DNA from: DAOUJW01 sp965218945
GTDB taxonomy: Bacteria > Chloroflexota > Dehalococcoidia > Lucifugimonadales > UBA2985
Length of the DNA: 64,000 bases
Reading direction: 5' to 3'
Assembly: GCA_965218945.1 (NCBI GenBank)
Contig: OZ244718.1
Span: 1,550,001 to 1,614,000, forward strand
Shown here piece after piece: positions 25,944 to 34,571 of the stretch (positions within the stretch are counted from its first letter, which is position 1; every line of letters begins with the position of its first letter). The notes below the pieces were generated by a model, which had not been told where the DNA came from, did not search any database, and saw only the letters and a program-made list of their open reading frames with translations. Both the position numbers and the translations under genes were made by a program.

Positions 25944-26906
25944 ATGAATAGTGTGAATCAGCTAAGCGAAGCATCGGCAATTGCCCAGAACCTGCTGGAT
26001 AGCGTAAAGCGGGTCATCATTGGAAAAGACCACGCCATTGAGCTCAGCCTGGTCGCCCTGATCTCCGAGGGCCACCTGCTCATTGAAGACGTGCCCGGAC
26101 TGGGAAAGACCACGCTGGCGAGAGCCATAGCCCTGTCCACCGGGTGCAGTTTCAAGCGCATCCAGTTTGTGCCCGACCTCCTTCCCAGCGACATAACAGG
26201 AGTGAACGTCTACAACCAGAAGAGCGGGGACTTTGAGTTCAGACCCGGGCCGGTCATGGCTCAGGTGGTGCTGGCCGACGAGATCAACCGCGCTCCCTCA
26301 AAAACCCAGGCTGCCCTGCTTGAGGCAATGGAGGAGCATCAGACCACCGTGGACGGCGTGACCTACCCCATGTCCAGGCCTTTCCTGATCATAGCCACTC
26401 TGAATCCGGTGGAGTACCACGGCATCTTCCCCCTGCCGGAGGCCCAGTTGGACCGGTTCATCATGCGGGTCAACCTGGGATATGCCAGCTTTGAGCAGGA
26501 GCTGGCAATCATAGAGAGGCAGGAGAAACACAACCCCATCGAGGATGCGGCCCCTGTCGCCACGCCCGAGCAGGTGATGCTTCTACAGGAAGAGACCAGG
26601 GGCATATACGTCGACCCCCTGGTCCGGCAGTACATCGTCTCACTGACCCAGACCTCCCGCCAGCACCAGGACATAGTGCTGGGCGCTTCTCACAGAGGCT
26701 CCCTGGCCCTCTTCCGTACATCCCAGGCCCTGGCTTTGATGCGAGGCAGGGAGTATGTCGTGCCCGACGACGTGAAGGAGCTTTCTGTTGGCGTTCTGGG
26801 ACACCGGCTCATCCTCACCCCAGAGGCCCGCGCCCGCGGGCTGGACGGACAAAAGGTCATCACCAGCATAGTGGACAACCTCCCGGTACCCGGCGTCTCT
26901 AGCTAG
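25944..26906 (+). CDS. MoxR family AAA+ ATPase
   Basis: A 320-residue AAA+ chaperone-like ATPase. Walker A is VPGLGKTTLA, Walker B is VVLADEINRAPSKTQ, and sensor 1 lies in IIATLNPVEYHG. A C-terminal lid domain completes it. It is the last gene of the membrane protein-DUF58-transglutaminase-MoxR cluster, 89 bp after the transglutaminase gene. In the common order MoxR comes first, so the arrangement is inverted here. It is expected to remodel or activate the DUF58 or transglutaminase partner at the membrane. Confidence 0.93.
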   Translation: MNSVNQLSEASAIAQNLLDSVKRVIIGKDHAIELSLVALISEGHLLIEDVPGLGKTTLARAIALSTGCSFKRIQFVPDLLPSDITGVNVYNQKSGDFEFRPGPVMAQVVLADEINRAPSKTQAALLEAMEEHQTTVDGVTYPMSRPFLIIATLNPVEYHGIFPLPEAQLDRFIMRVNLGYASFEQELAIIERQEKHNPIEDAAPVATPEQVMLLQEETRGIYVDPLVRQYIVSLTQTSRQHQDIVLGASHRGSLALFRTSQALALMRGREYVVPDDVKELSVGVLGHRLILTPEARARGLDGQKVITSIVDNLPVPGVSS

Positions 26907-26915
26907 CCTACCCCC

Positions 26916-27689
26916 TTACACCGCCATTATGTGGTAGCCCGCGTCCACCGGAATAATGCTTCCCGTTATGCCACTGGACAGGTCACTGCACAAGAACAGC
27001 GCCGTCTTCGCCACCTCCTCGTGGGTTATGTTGCGCTTGAGAGGCGCCTTCTCGGCGTGAATCTTCCGCATGTCCGGGAAGCCGTAGATGCCCCGGGACG
27101 CCAGGGTCTCCAGAGGCCCCGCGGAGATGGCGTTTACCCTGACGTTCTGGCGACCGAACTCCTCCGCGAGCTGGCGCACCTCGTTCTCCAGGGCTGCCTT
27201 GGCCGTACCCATTACGTTGTAACCGGGGAACACCCTCTCCGACGCCTGAAACGTCATCGTGACCACGCTGCCCCCTCCATCCATGAGAGAGGATGCGTGC
27301 CTGACTATGGGTATCAGCGAGTACGCGCTTATGTCCAGGGTCATCAGAAAGCTGTCCCTGGCCGTCTTCGAGAACTCCCCTTTCAGGTCTTCCCTGTTCG
27401 CATAGGCAACGCTGTGCACCACGAAGTCAATGCCGCCCAACTCTCGCTTCATGCTGTCGAAAGCGGACTCTATGGACTCGTCCTGTGAGACGTCGCACTC
27501 CAGCAGATGCACGTTCTCCATAGCCGAGGTTATGCGCGCCACACGCTCTCCCAACCTGCTGTTCTGGTACGCCAGGGCCAGCCCCGCGCCGGCGTCGTGC
27601 AGTATTCTGGCGATGGGCCAGGCTATGCTGTGTTCATTTGCGACACCAAAAACTACGCCGTTCTTGCCTTTCAGATCTATCTCGTACAT
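26916..27689 (-). CDS. fabI: Enoyl-[acyl-carrier-protein] reductase (NADH)
   Basis: Short-chain dehydrogenase-fold enzyme for the last step of fatty acid elongation. The nucleotide loop reads GVANEHSIAWPIA, a FabI-specific variant. The catalytic Tyr-x6-Lys lies in GYNVMGTAKAALE, with the Ala-Ser stretch QASERVFPG just before it. NAISAGPLETLAS is another FabI hallmark. Length (257 residues) and the ending GYHIMAV are typical. It lies convergent to the MoxR gene with only 9 bp between the two stops. Confidence 0.95.
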   Translation of the reverse strand: MYEIDLKGKNGVVFGVANEHSIAWPIARILHDAGAGLALAYQNSRLGERVARITSAMENVHLLECDVSQDESIESAFDSMKRELGGIDFVVHSVAYANREDLKGEFSKTARDSFLMTLDISAYSLIPIVRHASSLMDGGGSVVTMTFQASERVFPGYNVMGTAKAALENEVRQLAEEFGRQNVRVNAISAGPLETLASRGIYGFPDMRKIHAEKAPLKRNITHEEVAKTALFLCSDLSSGITGSIIPVDAGYHIMAV

Positions 27690-27814
27690 AAAAGCACCAC
27701 CCTGCTCAGACTTGGCAATTCAGGATAACAGATTCTCCACGCATTTGGAAAATGGTCTGGTACAAGACGCCGGCCTGTTCACTCAGAGAGGCTTGGTGTA
27801 TCCTTAGTGGGCTT

Positions 27815-28297
27815 ATGGAACTGCTAGACCTGCTGGCGACTTTCGCCGCCGCCATGACCCCTATAGGCGAACTGCGCCTGGCTATTCCCCTTGCGATATA
27901 CACCCTTGAGATTCCCTGGTACGTTGCCCTGCCCATCGCCATAGCGGGCAACATGGTCCCCGTGCTGGCGCTTGTGCCCGGGCTGGACCGCCTCTCCAGG
28001 TTCCTTCAGAGCTTCCCCAATCCAGCCGGGAGGCTTCTCGCCTGGCAGTTGGAGCGCCTGCAAAGAGTGCAGGGCCGCCGTTTTCACACCTACGGCGACA
28101 TGGCCCTGGTCCTCCTCGTGGCCATCCCGCTGCCAATGACGGGGGCTTGGACGGGATCCATGGCCGCCTGGGTCTTCAACATACCGGCGCGGCGCGCCAT
28201 CCCGCTGATTGGCTTGGGTGTCGTCATTGCGGGGATAATCGTCACCGCGCTTACCCTGAGCGGCATCCGGCTGGGCGGGATTATACGGACGGGCTAG
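27815..28297 (+). CDS. Small multidrug export family membrane protein (COG2426-like)
   Basis: A hydrophobic protein of ~160 residues with TPIGELRLAIPLAI near the N-terminus and four to five membrane segments, matching the Sm_multidrug_ex (COG2426) family. The family name overstates what is known; a transported substrate is not established. The ATG at 27815 is preferred over an in-frame upstream start because it begins at the conserved region. It is divergent from fabI. Confidence 0.72.
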   Translation: MELLDLLATFAAAMTPIGELRLAIPLAIYTLEIPWYVALPIAIAGNMVPVLALVPGLDRLSRFLQSFPNPAGRLLAWQLERLQRVQGRRFHTYGDMALVLLVAIPLPMTGAWTGSMAAWVFNIPARRAIPLIGLGVVIAGIIVTALTLSGIRLGGIIRTG

Positions 28298-28426
28298 CGA
28301 CACCTGAACCGGCCCCACATGTAAACGCGCGCCAGCCGGCTAGCTCGACAATTGCCGCCGGAAAGCGCGAGGCTGCTGAGAGTGCTATTATACTGAGAGA
28401 CGGCTCCCATCAAGCGGAGGACAAAA

Positions 28427-28918
28427 ATGAATCTGGATTTCTTCAAGAAGGTACGCAGAAACCACGCCCTGGAGCACGCCACCATCGCCATTGCGCTCTC
28501 CAAGTCGGACAAGCACGGCGTAGTCGCCGGGAACTCCACCCAGGGAGGATTCTTCGTCTACGGAGACATTCCCGACGATGTGCTGTCGGAATCAGCGTCG
28601 GAGGCGCTGGAGAGACTGAAGGCCGGTGAAAAGGATCTGGCCATATCCCCCTATTGTGGCACCAACATTGTGGTGGCCGCCGGACTGGCGGGGCTGGCGT
28701 GCGTCATAGCCGTCGGCAGTGAGAGGCGCTGGCGAAAGCTGCCCAACGTCATCTCCGCCGCCACGATTGCCCTTCTGGCCGCCAGACCCCTGGGATACCT
28801 GGTGCAGAAGCACCTCACAACCGACGGCGCGGTCGGCAGGTTAAATATCAGGGACATAAAGAAACTGGGCATTGGAAGAGCAAGAGTCCACCTGGTGCGG
28901 ACGCACTCGGAGGACTAG
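28427..28918 (+). CDS. DUF6391-like small membrane protein
   Basis: A 163-residue protein that opens with VRRNHALEHATIAIAL, the motif I associate with DUF6391. The middle region is glycine-rich (VVAGNSTQGGFFVYGDIP, then SPYCGTNIVVAAG). One or two hydrophobic segments span residues ~80-125. The function is unknown. GGAGGACAAAA precedes the ATG. It lies 35 bp before the SRAP gene on the same strand and may share its transcript. Confidence 0.6.
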   Translation: MNLDFFKKVRRNHALEHATIAIALSKSDKHGVVAGNSTQGGFFVYGDIPDDVLSESASEALERLKAGEKDLAISPYCGTNIVVAAGLAGLACVIAVGSERRWRKLPNVISAATIALLAARPLGYLVQKHLTTDGAVGRLNIRDIKKLGIGRARVHLVRTHSED

Positions 28919-28953
28919 GCGGGTCCGCGAAGCGCATTCGGAAGCGACCTGTC

Positions 28954-29673
28954 ATGTGCGGACGATTCACTCTGACTGCGGACATAGGAGAGTTGCAAGC
29001 GCGGTTTGAGTTTGACGGCGCCGGTCTAACCCACGCGCCCAGCTACAACATCGCCCCCACGCAACCGGTGCTTGCCGTGCTGAACGGGAGCGGAAGGCAG
29101 GCACATCTATTGAGATGGGGGCTGGTCCCGTCCTGGGCCAGGAGCGCTTCATCAGGCAGACCCATGATCAACGCCCGCGCGGAGACGGTGGCAGAGAGGC
29201 CCGCTTTTCGCAGCGCGTTCAGTCGCAGACGCTGCCTCGTCCTCGCCGACGGCTATTACGAGTGGCGGCGCAGCGGCTCAAGCAGGACGCCATACAGGAT
29301 AACGATAGCCTCAGGGGAGCCGTTCGCCTTTGCCGGACTATGGGAAACATGGCGGGACCCGTCGGGCGAGTTGGTCAGGTCCTGCGCCATAATCACCACG
29401 ACCGCCAACAGCTTGCTCAAACCCATCCATGACCGGATGCCCGTCATATTGCCGAGGGAACGTGAGGAGCTCTGGCTTGACCATAACGTGCAAGACCACC
29501 ATCTGCTTGGCAGCGCCCTCGCCCCCTACCCTGCCGACGCAATGGAAGCCTACGAGGTATCGCCTCTTGTAAACTCCGTCGCCAACAACGGCCCGGAACT
29601 GGCCGCTATGAGAGCACAAGACGAGGTCAATCTGGGACTTTGGTCGCCTGCCCGTCAGAGCGAAACTGAGTGA
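28954..29673 (+). CDS. yedK: SOS response-associated peptidase (SRAP / YedK-HMCES family)
   Basis: Forms a DNA-protein crosslink with abasic sites in single-stranded DNA to shield them. Cys2 (MCGRF), which becomes the crosslinking residue after Met removal, is present. So are the conserved Asn (NARAET), the catalytic Glu (YYEWRR) and the C-terminal His (HDRMPVIL). At 239 residues it is standard. It lies near dinB, another damage-tolerance gene, with the tRNA-Arg gene between them. Confidence 0.93.
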   Translation: MCGRFTLTADIGELQARFEFDGAGLTHAPSYNIAPTQPVLAVLNGSGRQAHLLRWGLVPSWARSASSGRPMINARAETVAERPAFRSAFSRRRCLVLADGYYEWRRSGSSRTPYRITIASGEPFAFAGLWETWRDPSGELVRSCAIITTTANSLLKPIHDRMPVILPREREELWLDHNVQDHHLLGSALAPYPADAMEAYEVSPLVNSVANNGPELAAMRAQDEVNLGLWSPARQSETE

Positions 29674-29711
29674 CACCAAACACCCGGACACCGGATCCGC
29701 AAATATGCACC

Positions 29712-29740
29712 TTGGCGCACGGCGTTTCAGTTGTTAAAAT
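29712..29740 (+). promoter_or_regulatory. Promoter of tRNA-Arg
   Basis: TTGGCG (29712-29717) and TAAAAT (29735-29740) lie 17 bp apart. The tRNA begins 17 bp downstream of the -10. Confidence 0.6.
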
Positions 29741-29756
29741 GTAGTTGGTTTCTTCA

Positions 29757-29832
29757 GCCCCAGTAGCTCAAAGGATAGAGCAACGGCCTTCTAAGCCGTA
29801 GGTTGCGGGTTCGAGTCCTGCCTGGGGTGCCA
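29757..29832 (+). tRNA. tRNA-Arg (anticodon UCU)
   Basis: A full 76-nt cloverleaf: acceptor GCCCCAG/CTGGGGT with a terminal G-U pair, D arm GCTC/GAGC, anticodon arm ACGGC-CTTCTAA-GCCGT, and T arm GCGGG-TTCGAGT-CCTGC. The anticodon TCT is at 29790-29792. CCA is encoded in the DNA. It reads AGA codons. Confidence 0.96.
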
Positions 29833-29922
29833 GCGTCACTCTTGTAGAGAGTAATCATACCCACAGATTCTGTGGAAGACCGGCTGGCCAGCCCGCAGTC
29901 CGCCTCCTCCAAACTCTTCTCC

Positions 29923-31008
29923 CTATTGGAAGCCCGCCAGTTTGAGTTGGACCGCCTCACCCTGACTATCCTTGTGTCGGCGATCATCGAATCCGGACAC
30001 ACCCACTCCGACCAGCCTGAACCTTCTATCCTGGACCAACTCGGATTCCAGCAGCGCCCCGGCGGCGCGCGCTATATCCTCCGAGGACTCCACGGGTTCC
30101 GAAAGGGTCCTCTGGCGAGTTAGCGTGGTGAAATCGGAGAGCCGCAGCTTGATCTTCACAGTGCGGCCGCGCAGGGCGCTGCCTCTCAGTCCACGCGCTA
30201 CGTCCTGGCTTAGCCTGCTCACCATTTCCAGGAGCACATCGCGGTCCCCGGTGTCCTGTGGAAACGTACTCTCTGAGCTAACCGACTTAGTTTCCCTTTC
30301 GACCACAACCGCGCTATCGTCGTTGCCCAAAGCGAGTGAGCGTATACGACTCCCCGTCCTTCCGAACACGAGAGTGAACCACTCGTCCGTCTGAGACGCC
30401 AGGTCTCCGATTGTATGTATGCCTTCGGCGTTGAGGCGTTTTACACTCTTGGGGCCCACACCCCATAGCCGTCCCACCGGCAACGGCTCCAGGAAGTCCC
30501 GCTCAGAACCCGACGGAACGACTTTGAAGCCGTCCGGTTTGCCAATATCTGAGGCTATCTTGGCCACCGACTTACTGGTGGCAACTCCCACGGAGATGGT
30601 AAGCCCCAGCTCTTCTTTGACTCGACTCCTGAGCTGGCGTGCGATGTCTACGGCGTCTCGTCCGGGTACAACCGATGCGGTGACGTCCAGGTACGCCTCG
30701 TCCAAAGAGAGCGGCTCCACGAGCGGCGTATACTCACGAAAGATCGCCATCACCCGGCGAGACACCTCACGATAGCGGTTGAAATTGACAGGCGCCCTTA
30801 CGGCGTCCGGGCAGAGCCTGAGCGCCGTCCGCATGGGCATTGCTGAGCGGACGCCAAAGCGTCGCGCTTCGTACGACGCCGACGCCACCACGCCTCGATC
30901 TTCAGGACTTCCTCCCACGACCACAGGCCTGTCGCGCAAGTGAGGGTTGTCCAGTTGCTCGACAGAGGCGTAGAAGGCGTCGAAGTCGGCGTGAATGATC
31001 TGCCGCAT
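29923..31008 (-). CDS. dinB: DNA polymerase IV (Y-family translesion polymerase)
   Basis: Error-prone Y-family polymerase. The catalytic motifs are IIHADFDAFYASVEQ and PLSLDEAYLDVT, giving the metal-binding Asp, Asp and Glu. Palm, fingers, thumb (VGVATSKSVAKIASD, then GVGPKSVKRL) and little-finger domain are all present. The ATG at 31006-31008 is chosen because AAGGAG sits eight bases upstream; a GTG three codons earlier abuts that site. The C-terminus lacks an obvious beta-clamp pentapeptide. It lies 48 bp downstream of an S51 peptidase gene on the same strand. Confidence 0.95.
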   Translation of the reverse strand: MRQIIHADFDAFYASVEQLDNPHLRDRPVVVGGSPEDRGVVASASYEARRFGVRSAMPMRTALRLCPDAVRAPVNFNRYREVSRRVMAIFREYTPLVEPLSLDEAYLDVTASVVPGRDAVDIARQLRSRVKEELGLTISVGVATSKSVAKIASDIGKPDGFKVVPSGSERDFLEPLPVGRLWGVGPKSVKRLNAEGIHTIGDLASQTDEWFTLVFGRTGSRIRSLALGNDDSAVVVERETKSVSSESTFPQDTGDRDVLLEMVSRLSQDVARGLRGSALRGRTVKIKLRLSDFTTLTRQRTLSEPVESSEDIARAAGALLESELVQDRRFRLVGVGVSGFDDRRHKDSQGEAVQLKLAGFQ

Positions 31009-31056
31009 ACGTTGCACTCCTTAGAGGTACCATTCTACAACATATAGTCTGCAGCC

Positions 31057-31677
31057 TCATTCGACGACTACCACATCGCCATCGTGGAGGGCTTTGAACA
31101 ACATCTTGTTGTCTATGAAGTACTCGACCGCCCTGTCTATCAGCTCCGACTCTTCGTGGCCCGACTTGTAGTGCGGAGCGATACAGTAGTCTATCAGGGA
31201 CAACCCACTCCATATAACACGTTCATCGTACCCCTCCGGCGTTTCATGCGGATCGTCGACGAGATCGATCCCCCGAAGTGTAGGCGCGAGTACGCACACC
31301 CCTGCGCTATAACCGGCGTAAACGAAGTCATCATTGCTTCTGTTTTCTTCCAGGAATAGATCAAGCCCGCTCTGGTTCATTGCTCTTCTCAGCACGAACG
31401 TGTTCCCGCCAATAACCCACACCAGACCAAAGTTGGCCATCTCCTCTTTGAGCGACTCAGGGCGTCCGAAATAGAGACGCAGATCAAACCCGACGGCTTC
31501 AATACCCAGTCCGGCAAGAGTCTCAATCTCTCGATTTACGGCGGCCTGCTTTCTCTCAGCGTCGCCGGAGGAATCCAGGGCATTGATTATCACGGCTGCC
31601 CTCTTGTTATCCGAGAGCATAGATATCAGCTTGTCGGACTCAGTACCCAATCCGTTGGAGGACAAATACAACTTCAT
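31057..31677 (-). CDS. Peptidase S51 family protein (PepE/cyanophycinase-like)
   Basis: A ~206-residue serine peptidase homologue. The nucleophile elbow is YAGYSAGVCVLAP and the preceding loop is WVIGGNTFVLRRAM, both typical of the S51 family. HYKSGHEESE provides a candidate catalytic His. Known members cleave Asp-X dipeptides; the substrate here is unknown. I use the ATG at 31675-31677; a TTG four codons upstream is also open. It is probably co-transcribed with dinB. Confidence 0.85.
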   Translation of the reverse strand: MKLYLSSNGLGTESDKLISMLSDNKRAAVIINALDSSGDAERKQAAVNREIETLAGLGIEAVGFDLRLYFGRPESLKEEMANFGLVWVIGGNTFVLRRAMNQSGLDLFLEENRSNDDFVYAGYSAGVCVLAPTLRGIDLVDDPHETPEGYDERVIWSGLSLIDYCIAPHYKSGHEESELIDRAVEYFIDNKMLFKALHDGDVVVVE

Positions 31678-31825
31678 CGCTTCGCCCAATCTTGTCAGTT
31701 CATGTTAGTTGCCGAAATATGTGCATTCCTTGCAGCCATTCCAATTTTAAGAGAAACTAGACGAGAATGCCATGCACAGTCTGCCCGGCACATCGCTAAT
31801 ATGGGGTAAGAGGTGACCGATTCTA

Positions 31826-33004
31826 GTGGGTAAATTGCTGGAAGTCCTGCTGGTTGCAACCCGCCTGGGGGTTACGTCCTTCGGTGGCCCCATAGCCCAC
31901 ATAGGCTACTTTCGAGATGAGTACGTAACCCGGCGGAGATGGCTCGATGAAGAGACCTTCGGAGAGCTCGTCGCGCTCTGCCAGTTCCTGCCGGGCCCGG
32001 CTAGCAGCCAGCTTGGAATAGCGGTAGGCATCAGGCGCGCCGGCTTTATCGGCGGCTTCCTGGCGTGGCTGGGTTTCACCCTTCCGTCGGCGGTTGCCCT
32101 GATCCTGTTCGCCTACAGCGTGCAGGAGTTCAGCGGAGAGATGGGCGACTGGCTGCACGGCCTGAAGATCGTAGCTGCCTCGGTCGTCGCGCTTGCCCTG
32201 TGGGGAATGGGAAGGAATCTCGCTCCGGACAGGCCGCGCATCACCATCGCCGTCCTTGCGGCGGTCGCGGTCCTTCTGACGGGGGGCATAGCGACGCAGA
32301 TGTTGGTGATCGCCGGCGGAGCGGTCCTCGGTCTGATATTCCTGCGCCCCCCGGAGGCGCAACCGCGTGGCGAGACCGGCCCCCGGGCCGGGGCCCGCGT
32401 CGCTGCGGTGGCGCTGATACTGTTCCTCATTCTCCTGCTTGCCCTTCCCGTGGCGAGTCGTCTCACGGACAATACGCTGATCGCGATGACCGACAGCTTT
32501 TACCGGTCAGGGTCCCTTGTATTCGGCGGCGGCCACGTCGTGCTGCCTCTGCTGGAGGCTGAGGTCGTCCCGCCGGGTTGGGTGACAGAAGACGAGTTCC
32601 TGGCGGGATACGGCGCGGCTCAGGCTGTGCCCGGCCCGTTGTTCACCTTCTCCTCCTACCTGGGTACAGCGATAGATGCCACGACGCCGCGATGGCTCGG
32701 GGGCCTGGCGGCCCTAACAGCCATATACGTGCCATCCTTCCTGCTGGTCATGGGAGTGCTGCCCTTCTGGGAGCGGCTAAGGGGATTCACCAGAGTCAGG
32801 CAGGGACTGATGGGAGTGAACGCGGCGGTGGTGGGTCTGCTCCTTGCCGCGCTCTACGACCCGGTGTGGACCGGCGCAGTCAAGACGCCGGAGGACTTCG
32901 CCCTGGCGGCAGGAGCGTTCGCGCTCCTGGCGTTCTGGAGAGCGCCGCCGTGGCTGGTTGTCCTGCTGACAGCCGCCATAGGCGCGCTGATTGCACTCTA
33001 CTAG
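31826..33004 (+). CDS. chrA: Chromate transporter, CHR family (long, two-domain)
   Basis: A 392-residue membrane protein with duplicated CHR domains. The first half carries GVTSFGGPIAHIGYFRDEYV and QFLPGPASSQLGIAVG. The second half repeats the pattern with FGGGHVVLPLLEAE and QAVPGPLFTFSSYLG. Family members export chromate driven by the proton gradient; the physiological role in non-contaminated settings is uncertain. The GTG start at 31826 follows AAGAGGTG. It ends 67 bp before the end of the convergent MFS gene. Confidence 0.92.
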   Translation: MGKLLEVLLVATRLGVTSFGGPIAHIGYFRDEYVTRRRWLDEETFGELVALCQFLPGPASSQLGIAVGIRRAGFIGGFLAWLGFTLPSAVALILFAYSVQEFSGEMGDWLHGLKIVAASVVALALWGMGRNLAPDRPRITIAVLAAVAVLLTGGIATQMLVIAGGAVLGLIFLRPPEAQPRGETGPRAGARVAAVALILFLILLLALPVASRLTDNTLIAMTDSFYRSGSLVFGGGHVVLPLLEAEVVPPGWVTEDEFLAGYGAAQAVPGPLFTFSSYLGTAIDATTPRWLGGLAALTAIYVPSFLLVMGVLPFWERLRGFTRVRQGLMGVNAAVVGLLLAALYDPVWTGAVKTPEDFALAAGAFALLAFWRAPPWLVVLLTAAIGALIALY

Positions 33005-33071
33005 GACTGCGGGGCCCGCCAACCCTGGACCAAGTAGGCGCTCTCCGCTGCCGGTTGCGCGCTTACGGCGT

Positions 33072-34367
33072 TTAGGATCGTGAAGGAGGTATGCGTATTC
33101 CCAGAAGCAGCAACGCTCCCGATGCGTTGAATACTGCCAAGCCGAGGAACGCAAGCTGGTATGATCCAAGGGTATCGTACATCAACGCGGCAACAAGAGG
33201 ACTGATGAAGACAGCCGCGCTGCTTATTGGGTCCATGAGCCCGGCCAGGCGAGAGAAGTTCTCTCTGCCAAAGACCTGGGCTCTCAGCACGGTCATAAGG
33301 GTGCCGCGAGTCCCAAAAGCGACTCCGAAGATGGTCGCGAATACCATCACCTGTGTCAGAGATGTGGCAAAGGCCAGAATAGTAACCGAGATTCCCTGGA
33401 AAATAAACGCTACGGCCGTCACCTTTCGTGGTCCCAGCCAATCGCCCAGGAAACCTCCTATCACCCGGCCTACCGCCGCAACCCCCAGGGTATAGGACAG
33501 TATGCCGGCTGCCGCCAGCTCATCCAAGCCTATGTCAACCAGCGCCGGTATCTGGTGGACCTGGAGCGCCCCCCACGCCGTTATTCCGGCGGAGTGGGAC
33601 AGGGCCAGGAACCAGAAGCTGCGATCTCGCAGGGACTGGCCAACCGTGACCTTTTCCTCTCCGGCATCCGCTCCTGAAGCTTCTTGGCTGTCGGGTTGCT
33701 TCCCGTCCGGCAGGTATCCGTAGTCCTCCGGCCGGGCTCTCATCACGGCCGCCAGGGGAAGGCCGACGATAATGGTAACGATTCCTACGGCAAGCGTGGT
33801 TGGGCGCCACCCTAAATATAGAATCGACCAGGTAAAGGCGGGGATCAGCAGCGCTCCCAGGCTCCCGCCCAACTGATAGATGGCGATGGCTCTCCCTCGC
33901 CAGGAATTGAACCAGTTGATCAGTACAGTGACTATCGGCAGGAATCCCGAAACGCTCTGACCCAGAGTTATCAGAAGGAATGATGCGTAGAAGTGGTATA
34001 AGTTCTGAGACAGGCTCAAAAGTATGAAGCCCGCCCCGAATACGACCCAACCCCCCATCATGTACCGGCGAGGCCCTATCCAGTGTATGAGATACCCTTC
34101 GAGTGGCCCCGTCAATCCGCCCTCAAGTCTTCTGAGGGAGAATGCGACCGTGATGGCGGTCCGCGTAACCCCAAACTCCCTCTGTAGTGGAAGGAAGAGC
34201 GCCTGGGCGCCGGAGTTGAACACAGCCGACTGGATGGTGCTTACCAGCGCCGCCGCGGCAACGATCCACCATCCATAGAAGACGCGTGGCCGTTCCGAAG
34301 GATCTGATGCTAAATTGGTAGCAGGCCTTCCACCCTGGCTGCCTCTACTTGGAGGGTCGGGGTCCAA
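33072..34367 (-). CDS. MFS transporter (OFA / monocarboxylate-like)
   Basis: A 431-residue carrier with 12 predicted membrane segments. It opens with a polar ~28-residue tail and then RVFYGWWIVAAAAL, the start typical of oxalate/formate antiporter-like MFS proteins. The A-like loop is DWLGPRKVTA. The start is a TTG at 34365-34367; no Met lies before the first membrane segment. It is divergent from a second carrier of the same subfamily at 34572. Carboxylate transport is a family-level guess. Confidence 0.85.
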   Translation of the reverse strand: MDPDPPSRGSQGGRPATNLASDPSERPRVFYGWWIVAAAALVSTIQSAVFNSGAQALFLPLQREFGVTRTAITVAFSLRRLEGGLTGPLEGYLIHWIGPRRYMMGGWVVFGAGFILLSLSQNLYHFYASFLLITLGQSVSGFLPIVTVLINWFNSWRGRAIAIYQLGGSLGALLIPAFTWSILYLGWRPTTLAVGIVTIIVGLPLAAVMRARPEDYGYLPDGKQPDSQEASGADAGEEKVTVGQSLRDRSFWFLALSHSAGITAWGALQVHQIPALVDIGLDELAAAGILSYTLGVAAVGRVIGGFLGDWLGPRKVTAVAFIFQGISVTILAFATSLTQVMVFATIFGVAFGTRGTLMTVLRAQVFGRENFSRLAGLMDPISSAAVFISPLVAALMYDTLGSYQLAFLGLAVFNASGALLLLGIRIPPSRS

Positions 34368-34536
34368 AGGTCTTCACTCTCTCCTGTGGAATCCTCTGAC
34401 TTAGAGTCGGCAGAGGGTTTGGGATAAGGGCGCGTCCATAATCCAATGTAGCCCTTGCTGCAAGAACAATACCACATTTGGTATCCAACTGTCACCCTCG
34501 AGAACGTATTCCAACTACGAGACACCCGCTGACGGC

Positions 34537-34565
34537 TTCTCACACATGCCAACCGAATATATAAT
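34537..34565 (+). promoter_or_regulatory. Promoter giving a probably leaderless mRNA
   Basis: TTCTCA (34537-34542) and a perfect TATAAT (34560-34565) lie 17 bp apart. The ATG at 34572 is only six bases after the -10, so transcription should begin at or beside the start codon. Confidence 0.65.
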
Positions 34566-34571
34566 CAAGCA